A DNA stretch of 64,000 nt from Linnemannia hyalina. Lineage: Eukaryota > Mortierellomycota > Mortierellomycetes > Mortierellales > Mortierellaceae. Where the stretch lies: the NCBI GenBank assembly GCA_019671135.1, contig JAHRHY010000001.1, positions 2,914,001 to 2,978,000 of the forward strand, written 5' to 3'. Under the pieces are notes generated by a model. That model was not told the origin of the DNA. It saw nothing but the letters and a program-made list of their open reading frames with translations, and did not search any database. This document shows, in pieces, positions 21,868 through 33,551 of the stretch. Numbering within the stretch: the stretch's first letter is position 1; every line of letters begins with the position of its first letter. The translations under genes were made by a program, and so were the position numbers.

Positions 21868-24066
21868 ATGGACTTTTTTTCAAACGCCTTTGTCACACGG
21901 GACGTTGTCGACCCAAAAAACGTGGTCGTCAAGGACGGGATCCACATCCGCGAGAATGCCCTCTCCAGCGAAGGTGCCACCCTTGCCCCTCCGCCTATAT
22001 CCGGAACCTCTTCTTCTTCCTCCTCTGCCGACGGCGCAGGCGCTTCAGGATCAGACGTCGTCAACTGTGAAGTTTGTGGAACCGTCGCAGCGAAATACAA
22101 GTGCCCTGGATGCTTCTGTCAGACCTGCTCGCTGGTCTGCTCGAAACAACATAAACTCGACACCACCTGTTCTGGTGTCCGTTCTAGGACTCATTTCGTG
22201 GAGCGGAAACAATATACCGAGCTGGATATGATGAGTGGTAAGTTTTTTGCTTGTTCGTTGTTTCTCTTTGCTCAAGCGGGTTGTGGAGGTAATTTGATTG
22301 ACGCGTGCCCTTTGTCGATCAATAATCATCCATGTAAATATCTCACACGTTTGATATCTGTCATGATTGACATAGATTACAACTTTTTGGAAGAAGTCGG
22401 TCGGACGGTGGACAATGCAGCCCGCGAGAACATCAAACTCGAAGTCGGGAGTGGAACACAAACGAACCGGAAAAAGATCTTTGGACCCAACGGTGTCGTC
22501 ACCGTCGGCGGAAACAACCGTCGAGATCGTCAAAACAACAACAGGAACAGGAATCAGCAACAGGATGATGAGGAGGAAGACACAACGGCTGCAGGGTTGG
22601 CGAAGAAGGCTGCTCGGGATTTGGAGCGATTGGGAGCAGAGGGCAGTGGATCTTATAGGGACAAGCAGCTTATCTTGCAGGCTAAGAAGCGCGGGACCCA
22701 TTTGATCATGATGGCTGATGGACTCAAGAAGCGGAAAGAGAACCATACCAATTGGAAAGAGAAGTAAGCATCTCATCTTTTTTCTACTCTGCTACAGAAT
22801 TGTTTAATGACAGAGTAATGGATGATACATCATTTTACTGACGCACAATATTGATGTTGTTACCTAACTGTTACTAGGCTAGGCAAACTCAACTGGACAA
22901 TTGAATGGCTGTTCCCAGAGATCGACTCGACCAGAAGGATACTGGAGCACAGGAACGAAGATTCTCTGACACTGAAGTCCCTCTTGACAGCAACTCTTGC
23001 TAAGGACGAGAACAAGGACGTTGCGGCAACATACACCGCCGACACTCTGGACCAATGCCGTCTCTACTTTGTCATCCCCCTTCGTCACGTAAGAGCCATA
23101 CTTCGCAAACTCTTCGTTACTCTCTAGGATGCTGCGAGGCAAATACGAATCGGCACTCACTCTTTTTGCCTTTCTCATTTAAAAACGACGATATAGGCGA
23201 ATCAACCAGGGTTGTACCCGCTTTCAATGGCAGCCAGTTTGCAGGAGGCGCTCAAGTTCAAGAAAGTCTTGGAGTGCCCCACCATCCTTGTTCTCGGACC
23301 AAGTACCATCAGCAGCAGTGTCTCCGAAATTCCTGCAGTTTTAGAGCAGGATTCTAGCGCCCCATCATCATCATCACCAGCAGCAGCAGCAGCAGAGGCA
23401 GTGGCAGTGGCAGAGACGGAGACAAAAACGGAGCCAGCAACAACCGAAGCAACAGCTAGCACAGGAGCAGGAGCAGAAGCAGAAGCGGCAGAAGTTGCAT
23501 CCTCGTCGGATGCACATGCAGACAAGGACAAATCCACAACTACGACGGCAGCAACAGTGACAGCGGTGCACCCACTCCCGACCGACCACACACACCCACT
23601 TCTGGAAAAGTACACCATCGAAGAACCTCCAACCCAATGGCCCAAGAAGCCTACTGCCCCCACAGCAGCAGCAGCAGCAGCAACAACATCACCAACAGCC
23701 AACCAGAACAACAAGCGACCCAACGAGAATACCAAGGCCGTTGCTGCTACGAACAAGAAGGCCAAGATCGACAATGAGGGCAAGGAGGATATAGAGATGT
23801 CAGAGGAGGATAGCGACGACAGCAGCGACGAGGATTCGAGCGACGATGACTCGAGTGACGATGATGCTTCGTCAGATGATTCTTCAGACTCGAACGACAA
23901 TGAAGATGTCGCTGAAGGCGAGGGCGGCAAGGAAAGTGAAGGAGTCGCGGTGGCTGAGGAGGATAACGATGGTGGAGCCGAAGATGTCAATGATGCAGAG
24001 CTCAAGATTGGTCAAGCCATCATGGAGGCCTTCAACCAGGACTTCGGTGGTTCTGCCGCCGAATAA
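21868..24066 (+). CDS. BCD1: Box C/D snoRNP assembly protein BCD1 (ZNHIT6-like)
   Basis: Four exons (21868-22237, 22376-22763, 22878-23088, 23197-24066) give 612 residues. A HIT zinc finger occupies residues 67-101: C67, C70, C79, C82, C87, C91, H95 and C101. The BCD1 domain follows: YNFLEEVGRTVDNAARE, SYRDKQLILQAKKRGTHLI and LNWTIEWLFPEI are conserved stretches. The C-terminus is low complexity: an Ala/Thr/Glu region, then a very acidic Ser/Asp tract (res. ~525-560), typical of nucleolar proteins. BCD1 works with R2TP/Rsa1 factors to assemble box C/D snoRNPs including U3, so it serves the same pathway as UTP21 in this window. All introns are GT-AG. It converges with the first G-alpha gene. 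Confidence 0.92.
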
Positions 24067-24574
24067 AGTGACAAGGACTAGCACAGTTGCAAGCACAAGC
24101 ATAGACACAGTCGCTGTTATTTGCTATTTGAATATTTGTTATTATCTGTGAAGTTGGAAAAGAATGGTATACGGAAAAAACTATGTAAAAGAAACGAGGA
24201 ACGGACACCCCACACTTTTGAGGAGATGTTTATCCGTTGTTAAAGAACGAACGAAAGAAGAAAAAGAAACGACAAAAGGAACAAAGAAGAAGCAAATGAA
24301 AAAGAAGACTGAGTTATCCAAGCGAACGAGATAAATATTTGTAAATGAGGGGGGAAAGGTAGAAGGGTGTCGAGATGGATATTACTTGATAGATGCTGGT
24401 TGGAAGACTCGGTAAGGAGGAGGAGATGTTTGAAACGATGTAGGATAAGAAAAAGACGTGACCCTCTTTGTCTCTCGCTACTTTAGTTTAGCCTTGGGTT
24501 AATGGAGTCTTATGGAGGACGAAGAGTGGAAGGGGGGCTTGCTGTACAACGTTGTCTCTCGCGCGCGCGTGCTT
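24067..24574. other. Convergent 3' intergenic gap, BCD1 / G-alpha 1
   Basis: About 500 purine-rich bases (plus strand) between two stop codons. No gene seen; GC-alternating GCGCGCGCG occurs at about 24560. Confidence 0.6.
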
Positions 24575-26664
24575 TTACAGGAGACCACAGTCGCGGAGGT
24601 TGGTCTGGATGATAATATCGCTGACAGCGGCCATGACGAACTTGATCTGGGAAGTGTCGGTCGCGCATGTAAAGTGGGCATAGATCTGCTTGGTGTCGGA
24701 CAAGTTCAGGTTGACGAACCGTTGGAGGATGTACTGTGATGCCAGATCGTAGTCGTCTCCACCTGAAGTGATCAAAAAAGTAAGACATGTAAAGTATTTG
24801 TGTTAGACAAGTGATCAAACATCGGTGCCCCAGACCGATATCATGTTTCAGAACAACTGCCTATCAGTCTCATCACTCGACACGGTTAAAGTTGTTTACC
24901 TTCAAAGTCGGGGAAGTACTTGCGCATGGGCGAGATGGGCAACTTCTCCTTGAAGCGATCGATCTTGTTGAGGAAGAGAATGATCGACGTTTTCACGAAC
25001 CACCGAGAGTTGCAGATAGAGTCGAAGAGCGTCAAGGCCTCTTGCATACGGTTGACCGTCTCGTCCTCAAACAGCAGCTGGTCGTATTCGGAGATAGCCA
25101 CCAAGAACACAATCGCTGTGACATTCTCAAAGCAGTGGATCCACTTCTTACGCTCGGATCGCTGACCACCCACATCGAACATCATGTAGGTCAAATCACC
25201 AATCACAAAACGCGTTTCTGTAATACCCGTGGTCTTGACACGAGACCGGAGCACATCTTGGTCTGTAGGGATGTAGTCTGACTTGGCAATCCGGTCAATA
25301 GAATCGAAATAGCTAATAACAAGTCATTTGTAAAGGATTCGCCAGGTTAGACACAAATACGCAAGCGAATGAATATACGTAGAGTCTTCTAGCTGGTGCA
25401 AGATACTTACTATTTGGCAGAGTCGTTGAGCTGGTACTCGCGACTGCGCTGGAAGGCCTGCTGGACGTTAGGGTCAACCCAAAGGTTCTGAACGGCAACA
25501 GCAACCTCATGGGGCATGTACTCGCCTTCAATTTGAGGGGGTAGGCTCATGACAATAATGGCATAGTTGCGGTTGGCATCGTGGTAGAGAGGTAGCTCCA
25601 TCTTATCCATGGCCTCAAGGATAACGCGCATACTAGAAATGGCAGAGCAGGCCAAAAAAAGAAACGGCAAAAAGTTAGTTGCTGAACACGCCTAATAGTC
25701 TACTCGGACACCCCACGCAATTTGCCTCTCCCCACGTTGTTTAGCGATTGATTTTTCACCAGCCCTGTCTCGCTCTCACGCGAAGCACCACACTAACAAG
25801 AAGAGCGATGACATAGCGGTCCGCATTCGCATTAGCGAGTGAATTTGGACCAAACCCAATGAATGTGTAACACCGCTTCAACGGTGCTCCAACACGCTTT
25901 TGCATTCCAAACAAGTGTGTTGCTCAAAAGCAAAGCTGTGTAACAGGGACGAAAGAAGATGAGACGAATGCATATTTGTTTGTGCAGTGTTTTAGATCTC
26001 CTTGTTATTTTTTTCTCTGAAAACAAGGGGGTAAACGTAACAAAAAGGGCGCACAGGTATTATGCATCACAAAAAATATTTTTTTGGGGGGGTTAGGGGG
26101 TAAGGAGTGACCAAGGAGAGAGAGGTGGAAAAGGAAGGGCCTTCCTTAGCTCGCATAATTGGATGTAGGTTTTGCGTCCGTATGGAACTGTGCCAAGTCC
26201 TGTCCACCAAGAACAAGGCCCCAGCTCTCTTTTTATACGTCTTCTTACCTTTGGACAGTGTTAGAAAAGATGATTTCCTTGAAGGCTTCCCGCTCTTCCT
26301 TGGAGTAGCCTCCATCGTGGATCAACTTCATCTGCTTGAGGATGGTTGACTTGCCAGACTCTCCGGCACCTGCATTAATTCATGCACGCAAAATACAAAC
26401 CAATGAGCGTTAGAATTTCAATGGGCATTGTTTAAAACGTTAACCCCTGGTTTGCATGAACGGATGCATGATGCAAACCGTTATTGACACTTTTGCTTTT
26501 TGTCGCAATTGCACTGTTACATGTATCCTTTTAACTGTCTCCTTACCGAGCAACAACATCTTGACTTCGTTGCGCATCTGCATGCGGTCACGGCGAAGCT
26601 GGTTCTCAATATCCTCATTTCGGCTACGGCCCTCCTTATCTTCTTGGCTGATGCAGCAACCCAT
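24575..26664 (-). CDS. Heterotrimeric G-protein alpha subunit, canonical (group I type)
   Basis: Five exons (26664-26547, 26369-26249, 25632-25411, 25312-24900, 24762-24575) give 353 residues, the standard G-alpha length. The N-terminus MGCCIS carries the N-myristoylation Gly2 and palmitoylation Cys. The P-loop GAGESGKST is at residues 40-48. Switch I has RVKTTGI, switch [14 protein letters not shown], then NKID and TCATDT guanine-recognition motifs. The C-terminus NLRDCGLL has Cys at -4, as in Gi-like and fungal group I subunits (pertussis-toxin-type site). It would couple a seven-helix receptor to cAMP or MAPK pathways at the plasma membrane. Every catalytic residue is intact, which makes it a useful reference for the divergent G-alpha at 40857-44001. 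Confidence 0.95.
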
Positions 26665-29600
26665 GGTGGTGTATGTGTCTTGTTTTAAGGGTGGGGAAGA
26701 TTTGGGAGAATGTCGAGTGTGGAAGCTTAGGCGTTATAGGAGAGGGGATATGGCTGGGATGGGCGCTGGTTGGTCGGGAACGATCGAATGCTGTAGTTAA
26801 ATAGGGAAGATAATGGCAAAGAAAGGTATATTCTGGTCAGTACAACGTGATACTTTCATGGTGCAAAGGAAAGGTGAATAAAGGTGGGTGCCTGAGTTAA
26901 GTGAGCATTCGTTACAGGCGTCGGAGAAGAATGAATCGGAGAGTTTGGTAGACAAAATATAACGTAAATAAAAGGTTGAGTGAGAATGGAGAAGGAGACT
27001 GAGCGACGATGGAGTTGAGGAGCTGAAGGAAGCAGCTACTGTTGCTTCAGGGTGGTAAGAAAGGCATTGAAGAGCAGGGCTGGGTGATGATTGTGAAGAG
27101 TAACGAAGAGTGGAAGAGAGTGGGGGTGGAGAACGAGGCGCCGAATGTCCAATTATGAACAAGGAGCTCTTCTTCCAATAGACATGGGGCTGCTCACGCT
27201 CTGTTGATTCTGTTCGTTCTTGACTGTCAAGGTGTGAGGGTGCTCTTTGTTGACATCAAAACTGCAGCGAACCTTTTTTTGGTTGTGGAAATGGGTATTA
27301 ACGGGGTGGGATTATTGGTCAACGTAAGAGAAGAGGGTGAGGTGGGGAGAGAGAGAGAAAGAGAAAGAGAGCGAGAGCGAGCGAGCGCGAGTGCGTGCAC
27401 AAGAGATAAGAAGAGAGAATGAGAGAGAGAAGCGAAAGAGAAGAAAAAAAATTGGAGTAAGGGATTGGATGAGCGCCTCCCAGAAGAATCGCAGAGTATC
27501 AGAGTGTATGCAAACAAAGACGGTATTGGCCTTGTGTAATAACAATAGGCAATTAAAAGTAGAGAAGAAAACATGGGTCGGGCGAAATGGGGCAGGCAGG
27601 CAGGCAGATGTAGCAACAGCGAAGGCAGCGATGGATGGAAAACTGAGAGCCTGCTCGAGCTAGGAGGTGAAAGGACCAAGGTCCAAGGCTCAGGAGTGTT
27701 CCTTCTTTTTTTCTTCTTGTTCTCGTCCCTCTTCTGGTCTGGTTTGAATCAGGGGGAAGGTTTGGCGCGTAATGAAAGTGGTGAAAGTGTGTGAAGATAC
27801 AAGTAGAAGGGCAAGAAAGGTGGTGTTGTAGGGACAATCAGAGATGAACTGCAAGGGGACTTTTTGTCCATTGGCTCCAGTCGGCTAGGTCTCTTGGGAC
27901 CCCCTCAACATACAACACAACTACCGCGACGCTCTCTGTCTGTCTGTTTCTTATCCGTCTTTTTCAATCCACTCTCCTTTTGTTTACTCTCTCATTTTCT
28001 CTTATCCATTGAGTCCTTCGCTGGTTCTCTCTTTCCTTCCCCTCAAAATGGGCCACTGGATGTCCTTGCGCAAGGTACCCCATGGAGTCTTGTTGTTGTT
28101 GCTGCTGTTCAAGTATCGGAAGAATATCACTTCTGAGCAGGCAGGGCAGGGACCAGAAAAAGAAGACGAAAAAAGGGGGCATGCGCACAAGGGATGGAGA
28201 GGGAAGGGGAAACAAGGGAACAAGGGGACAGGGAAAAATACGAGAGGGGAAGGAGAGGAGTGAGAGGGAGTAGGATGCCATGGGAACAGGGAGGTGTGAA
28301 TGTATGGGAAATGGGACTAATTGCTGGAGCAACTAATTTTTTGCCTGAGCTGGTGACCAGGGTGAGGTGACACGATTGGAGAGGACGAGGGGCTGTTCGT
28401 GGTAACCAACCATGTGGGAAGTAGGTACGAACACAAATAAAACGGCTCAACAATTATAATAGTGCGGACAAGAGAGAGAGAAGAGGAGTTGCAAAGAGAG
28501 GCGGAGGGGAATTGAACCGGATTGAACAGAGCTGGATTGAACAATTGTCAATGACAACAATCGAGGTACAAACCTTTTTTTTTTTGCTTGGCTTTGCCTT
28601 GGACCAAAAAAAAGGCAAGGGGGATGCGGGATTGTTAGGGTGGGATAGGCAAGGAAAAAGGTCTGTTGAAGATTGTTCGTTCAAACGGGTCGTATCTTGT
28701 CTGTTGGCAGAAAGAGATGTTCAGGTGTGTGCTGAAGAAAGAAAGAGTGAATGAGTGTGAAATGAAGGATGAGTGTTTGTGTGTGTGTGTGTTTGCGAGT
28801 GATGGAGAGGGCGATTGATTGGCGCAGAATGAAGTTGGCGGTGGAGAGGAATGAGACAAGTAATGACAGTGCGTGCAGGTAAGAGATGGGTGACGAAAGT
28901 CAGAGGAGAGAGGGTCAAGAGAGTGAAGAGAGAGTGAAGAAAGAGAGTTGTTGAGTTTGGGAACTACAGTTAAGAGAGAAGAAAAGAGAAGAGAAGAAAA
29001 GAAGAAAGAGAGCAAAAAAAAGAGGGAAGAGGGAAAGAAATAAGAAAAAAAAGAAGGCTCAGCATCATCATCATCATCATCATCATCCCCGCCAAAATAA
29101 CATTTTTTCTATACTCTGTCTCACTGTCTCTCTCGTTCTCTTCTTTCTCTCTCTCGGTCAATTAAGCAAGGTTTTGCTTTGCTTTCCTTTGCTTGTTCCT
29201 GTGACAACTCTTGTTTATTGAGAACCAACATCAATAACGTCAAAGTAAGACAGGCACAAGCAGAAACAAGAAAAAAGCAAAAAGCAAAAAGGCAATCAGT
29301 GCTCTAGTGCACAATCGGGCATTGCTCGCCCTGTTCTCTCTGCCTTTTGAAAAAAAGGAAAAGGATGCGTGACTAAAAGACAATTGGATCGATTGAATAA
29401 ACAATCCCTCCAAAAACAACAATAATAACAACAACACGTCCTCGTCGCTTTCCCTTTTTTTTTTTTTTTCTTTGCACCCTCAATCGTCCTGTCCGATTTC
29501 AATTCTGCTCAACACCGCGTCAATGGAGGAGCTGTTGCCACTGTTGTAGTAATTGACAAGGCAATTATTGATGAACAAACGGACCGAACGTTAAGGCAAC

Positions 29601-32155
29601 AAGGGGTAGAGATGGATAAATCCGAACTACCCAACCGTGTACCTGGTCTATTTTCTGTACGATCAATAGAAAATAGCGGCCCAGCCCTTCTTTTCAATTG
29701 CTGTTTGTCCGTAATGAATGGTCAATTGCATTGGCGCGCGTTTCTTCGTCTCTCTCTTCCCCCCTGTTGTCCCCATGGCCCCCCTTCCTCTCTATTCGTT
29801 TGCTCACTTTTTCCTTCTCATACTCTTCTTTTTTTCCTTCGCTCATTCTCCCCCTTTTTTTCGTTGAGCTTTTTCGTTTATTGCCATCTTTATGAGTTGG
29901 AAAAATGAAAGAGAAGAGAGAGAGGAAGGAAAAAAAGAGAGCTCCCCTTTTTGTTAAAAATGAAAGTTTGCAATGCTATGGTCATTTTTTTCCTGCGTTT
30001 GATGTTGTTCGCGACACGCCTTGATTTCCTGGCAACAAACCCCATGGTCCCATAGGTTCCAATTCAAAATGTATGGCATTTACTGGGTGTCTGTAGAACT
30101 TGAGTTTCCATTTCTGCGTTCATCAACAATACACACAAGGGCAACTCACTTTATATTGAGGAGACAGGAAGAAGCATAGTTGGGATGGGATGGCAATCCA
30201 ATAAAATATTCAAGGGGGTGAAAAATGGATAATGACAGAGAGCGAGAGAGAGACATGGGTCCATCCATCCACATTGAGCACCAACCAGGCAAAAATGGAA
30301 GCTAATTGGGCTTGGACCATGGGGGAAGAGTGAGTGGAGAGAGAGGAGGAGCAGGAGGACGAAGGGGGCCCCATCATGCATTAAATGTTTCTTTTCGTTG
30401 TCGTCGTTGTTGTAGCCATTGTTGTGCCATGGTACTCAAGGAGACACACAGAGAGAGAAAAAAAGACATACATCAACATTGGGCAACAACATCATCAACG
30501 TTTAAAAAAAAATTGCATGAATCCAGGAATATATTGCCGCCTTTTGCATCCCTTTCCTGTTGGGGCAACAACGGTCTGAGTGACAACCCTTTTTTTGGGC
30601 GTCGTGAATAGCCTCAGGCTAACTTAATTAACGAAAGAGAGGAGGGTAGGATGCAATCAAAGAGGAAAGAAAACACGGAGTAAGGTAGACAAGGGGGTCC
30701 AAGGATTATTCAGAGCAGAGCAAGACGTACTTTATTTGCTACTCTACATCCACAGAAACAGACACGCGCAGACATAGACATACGCACCCAATCGAGAGCA
30801 ACACACTCCCAACCGCAAGATCTACTAAAAAGAATTAGAGTGCTAGTCGATGCTGAAGAACGACGGTTACCCTCTCTTCCCTTCTCATTGGCATTATGGC
30901 CAACAGCCGCCCAGTTCCGCCTAAAACAAGCAACTGCAACAGCGAACAAAAAAGCCCATCATGCAAGGGGAAGGAAGTGCGGTTGTTAATTTCGTCCAAC
31001 CCGCCTGTTAAAAAATCGCCGGTCGCGAACACAAAAAGGCATTTTTCGCCTTTTCTTTGACAAGAGCAAAGAATGTGACCCAGGCGTGCGTCCCTTAGTG
31101 TTTAAGACAAAGGCAAGCGGATCGCCCTCTTTTTTTTTTACTGCTGGCCCTTCACTCTCCACCCCCAACGTATGCATGGCACAATAGGCGGAATTTTTAG
31201 GGGGGGGTAATCAAGCGAAGAGAGCAAGAAAAAGAGGAAATATGGCCCATGGACAGAGTCGAACACCAGGCAACTCGTCCTCTTTCTCTTCTTCCTCTTT
31301 CTCTCTAAAGCTTGAGGAATGTCTAAAACAATATGCCATGTTTTTTCGACCGATTTCTTCCAGAAAGCCCAAGGGATGAAATGCCAGCGAGGGGGGACTA
31401 CATTAAGGCAAACACAGGAAGGAGATAAAAAAAACGCGCTAGCTTGTGGAGTGAAGGAGGGTATGTGTAAGAGGGAGCAACAGAGAGAGTGGGAAGGGTA
31501 CCCGTCTCTCCGCTCATGCCCCGGCTCACGCCTTCTATACTCTATCTCTCACTAAAACGCACCCAGGTTGAGGCGCCATCACAAGAGACTTTCAACTAGC
31601 ATTACATATGTATCTCTTGGACATAGCACCGTAGATAGGCACATACACCATACATGCATCCATATAAAACAGAACGAACCGCGTAAAGGAATAGGCGTGT
31701 GTCAGATCTCAACGGATAACCTCCACAAAAATAATGGGGAGACGGATCTGAAGAGGTGACAAGGGGCCAGCCTGATCCAGCTTTTGCATCTTGACCCCAA
31801 GAGGATAAAAACACACAAATGCGCACAACGGACAATGGCGCCAGAAAAAACGCAAAGCTATTAAAAAATAAAACAGCAAATACATGAACCCCCCGACATG
31901 CACAGCATTCATGCATTGCAAGGAGACTAAGAGGATGGGCTATATCGTACTGTCGAGGGCGCCAGTTTTTTTTTTTCGTGCGTAGCAGTTCTATGATCAA
32001 GGTTCCTCTACTTTAGGAAAGAGACAGACTAACGGAGAGAGAAAGATAGTGGGATTGCGATTGAAGGTAAAAGGAGTGCTCTCGGATCTGAATCGTGAAC
32101 TAGCATCGGTTCGACCCTTCTCCTGAACGCCTGTCTCCACTCACATTTACACTCA

Positions 32156-32193
<38 letters not shown>

Positions 32194-33128
32194 CATCCCT
32201 TTGACTAGCTCATCCCTAAGAGAAAGGGAGAGGAGGGTAAGCATAGCACAGAATAGCAGCAAATCCCTCTGTTTTTTTTTTGGCCTCTGCCCCTGAATTC
32301 GGCCACAGATCATTGAATTATCCACCACAACGCGAAACACGAACTCAAAAGAATCAGGGGCTACGGCAAAACAACAACAAAATGCATCAATCTCTCTCTC
32401 CCAAATCCAAAGAGCATGCATGACTAGGACCGGGACCAATCGAGGCCCAAGCGGTGCAACCACGCCCTCCTTTTTGCTCCTTTTTTTTGAGACCCGATCG
32501 ATAGTTTCATTGGCGCACTGTCAGAAAGGGAAGAAGGAGCGGCTGGAGGAGGCTTTGAAGAATGGAACTCCTGAATGGGTTTTTTGAACAAGTGAGCGAG
32601 AGGCAACTATGATCCCATCTTTTCATGTTTTGTTGTCAAAATCCTTGGCCGATTGTACAGTCCAGGACTACTGTGGCCACTTCGTTCAAGAGTGTCACCA
32701 TGGTGGGTGGTTGGCCTGTAGCACTGGATACCTCTTGCTATCATATTACTGTGTCATGCATTTGCACATTCACTCCTCTCTTCTTCTTCTCCTCAGCAGA
32801 AATCATTCGAAATGGTAAACGTTTGTTGCTTATTATGTGCTGTATGTGAAGAGTTTCCCCATTCCTGACACTGAGAGGCGACTCCATTCCAAGCTACCGA
32901 TCCAGCTCGTTAGCCAACCTTGTCCTGTTTGCTGCAAAAAGACTGAGACCGCATGCTGCACACTCTTGAGAAAACGTGTGTTGTATGTTGTGTTCACAAC
33001 GACGTTGTTTATATCTCCGTGCCCTACCCTTGGTCGTGCTTAATTGACACGCCGTGTTGTATGTCAATGATGCAAGCGAGCTAGTCCGCAAAAAAAAAAA
33101 GGCGGAGCAGCAAAGCAGATCCGTGCCC
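26665..33128. other. 6.5 kb gene-poor region with polypurine/polypyrimidine tracts
   Basis: No coding gene is supported. The first 1.6 kb upstream of the G-alpha start is mostly purine on the plus strand, that is CT-rich leader and promoter on the gene's strand. Low-complexity elements include GA runs (27345-27430), a CAGG repeat (27593-27606), a CAT repeat (29067-29087) and a CT run (32157-32190). The open frames are Leu/Ser/Phe-rich translations of pyrimidine tracts. No terminal repeats, transposase or tRNA found. Confidence 0.55.
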
Positions 33129-33551
33129 TTAATCTGAGACTGACCACAGAAATTCGATAGGGCTGCCCTCCTGCAATCGCGGAGAATAAGGGAGGGGCAC
33201 TGGCCGCTTGTAGGTTTGTTGCTGCTGATATTGTTGTTTCTCTGTCGTCGTTGCCTTGCAGATGGATCGATGAGGCGGGGTTGCGGTTGTGTTGTGGTTG
33301 CCGGTAATCGGTATAGTCTGCCTACGCCCTTTCGCCCTTCAAAAGATGACATCCCTCCAGAGCGCATGGAACTCGTTGATGCAAGACGCGGTCCATTCCA
33401 GCAGCTGCGCTGCGTTGTTGAGCAGGGGCATTCCTGGGATCAGCAATGGCTCACGTGGGATCCCAAACTCGTCCACTGCCTGGTGTTGGTCCTCCTCCGG
33501 CTTGATCATGTAAAAGTGCGATAGGATCAGGACCATGAGTGTGACAGTCAT
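33129..33551 (-). CDS. Small protein (70 aa), with possible in-frame extension past TGA
   Basis: The frame from 33551 to 33339 encodes 70 residues. Support: strongly C/G-ending codons, a CAA-rich leader (ACAAACCAAACGACAATG) preceded by a CT-rich tract, and balanced composition. It begins with a hydrophobic segment (MTVTLMVLILSHFYMI), possibly a signal anchor, then an acidic part (KPEEDQHQAVDEFG) and an amphipathic C-terminus (LLNNAAQLLEWTASCINEF). A TGA at 33341-33339 ends it, but the same frame stays open for 69 more codons to a TAA at 33131-33129, ending in a region reading PVPLPYSPRLQEGSP. The tail has weaker codon bias. It may be a 70-aa protein with chance extension, a readthrough product or a gene broken by one substitution. 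I do not recognise a family. Confidence 0.5.

Noticed and set aside
23202..24005. 267-codon minus-strand Ser/Ala/Val-rich frame
   Set aside because: It is the antisense shadow of the Ala- and Asp/Ser-rich C-terminus of BCD1.
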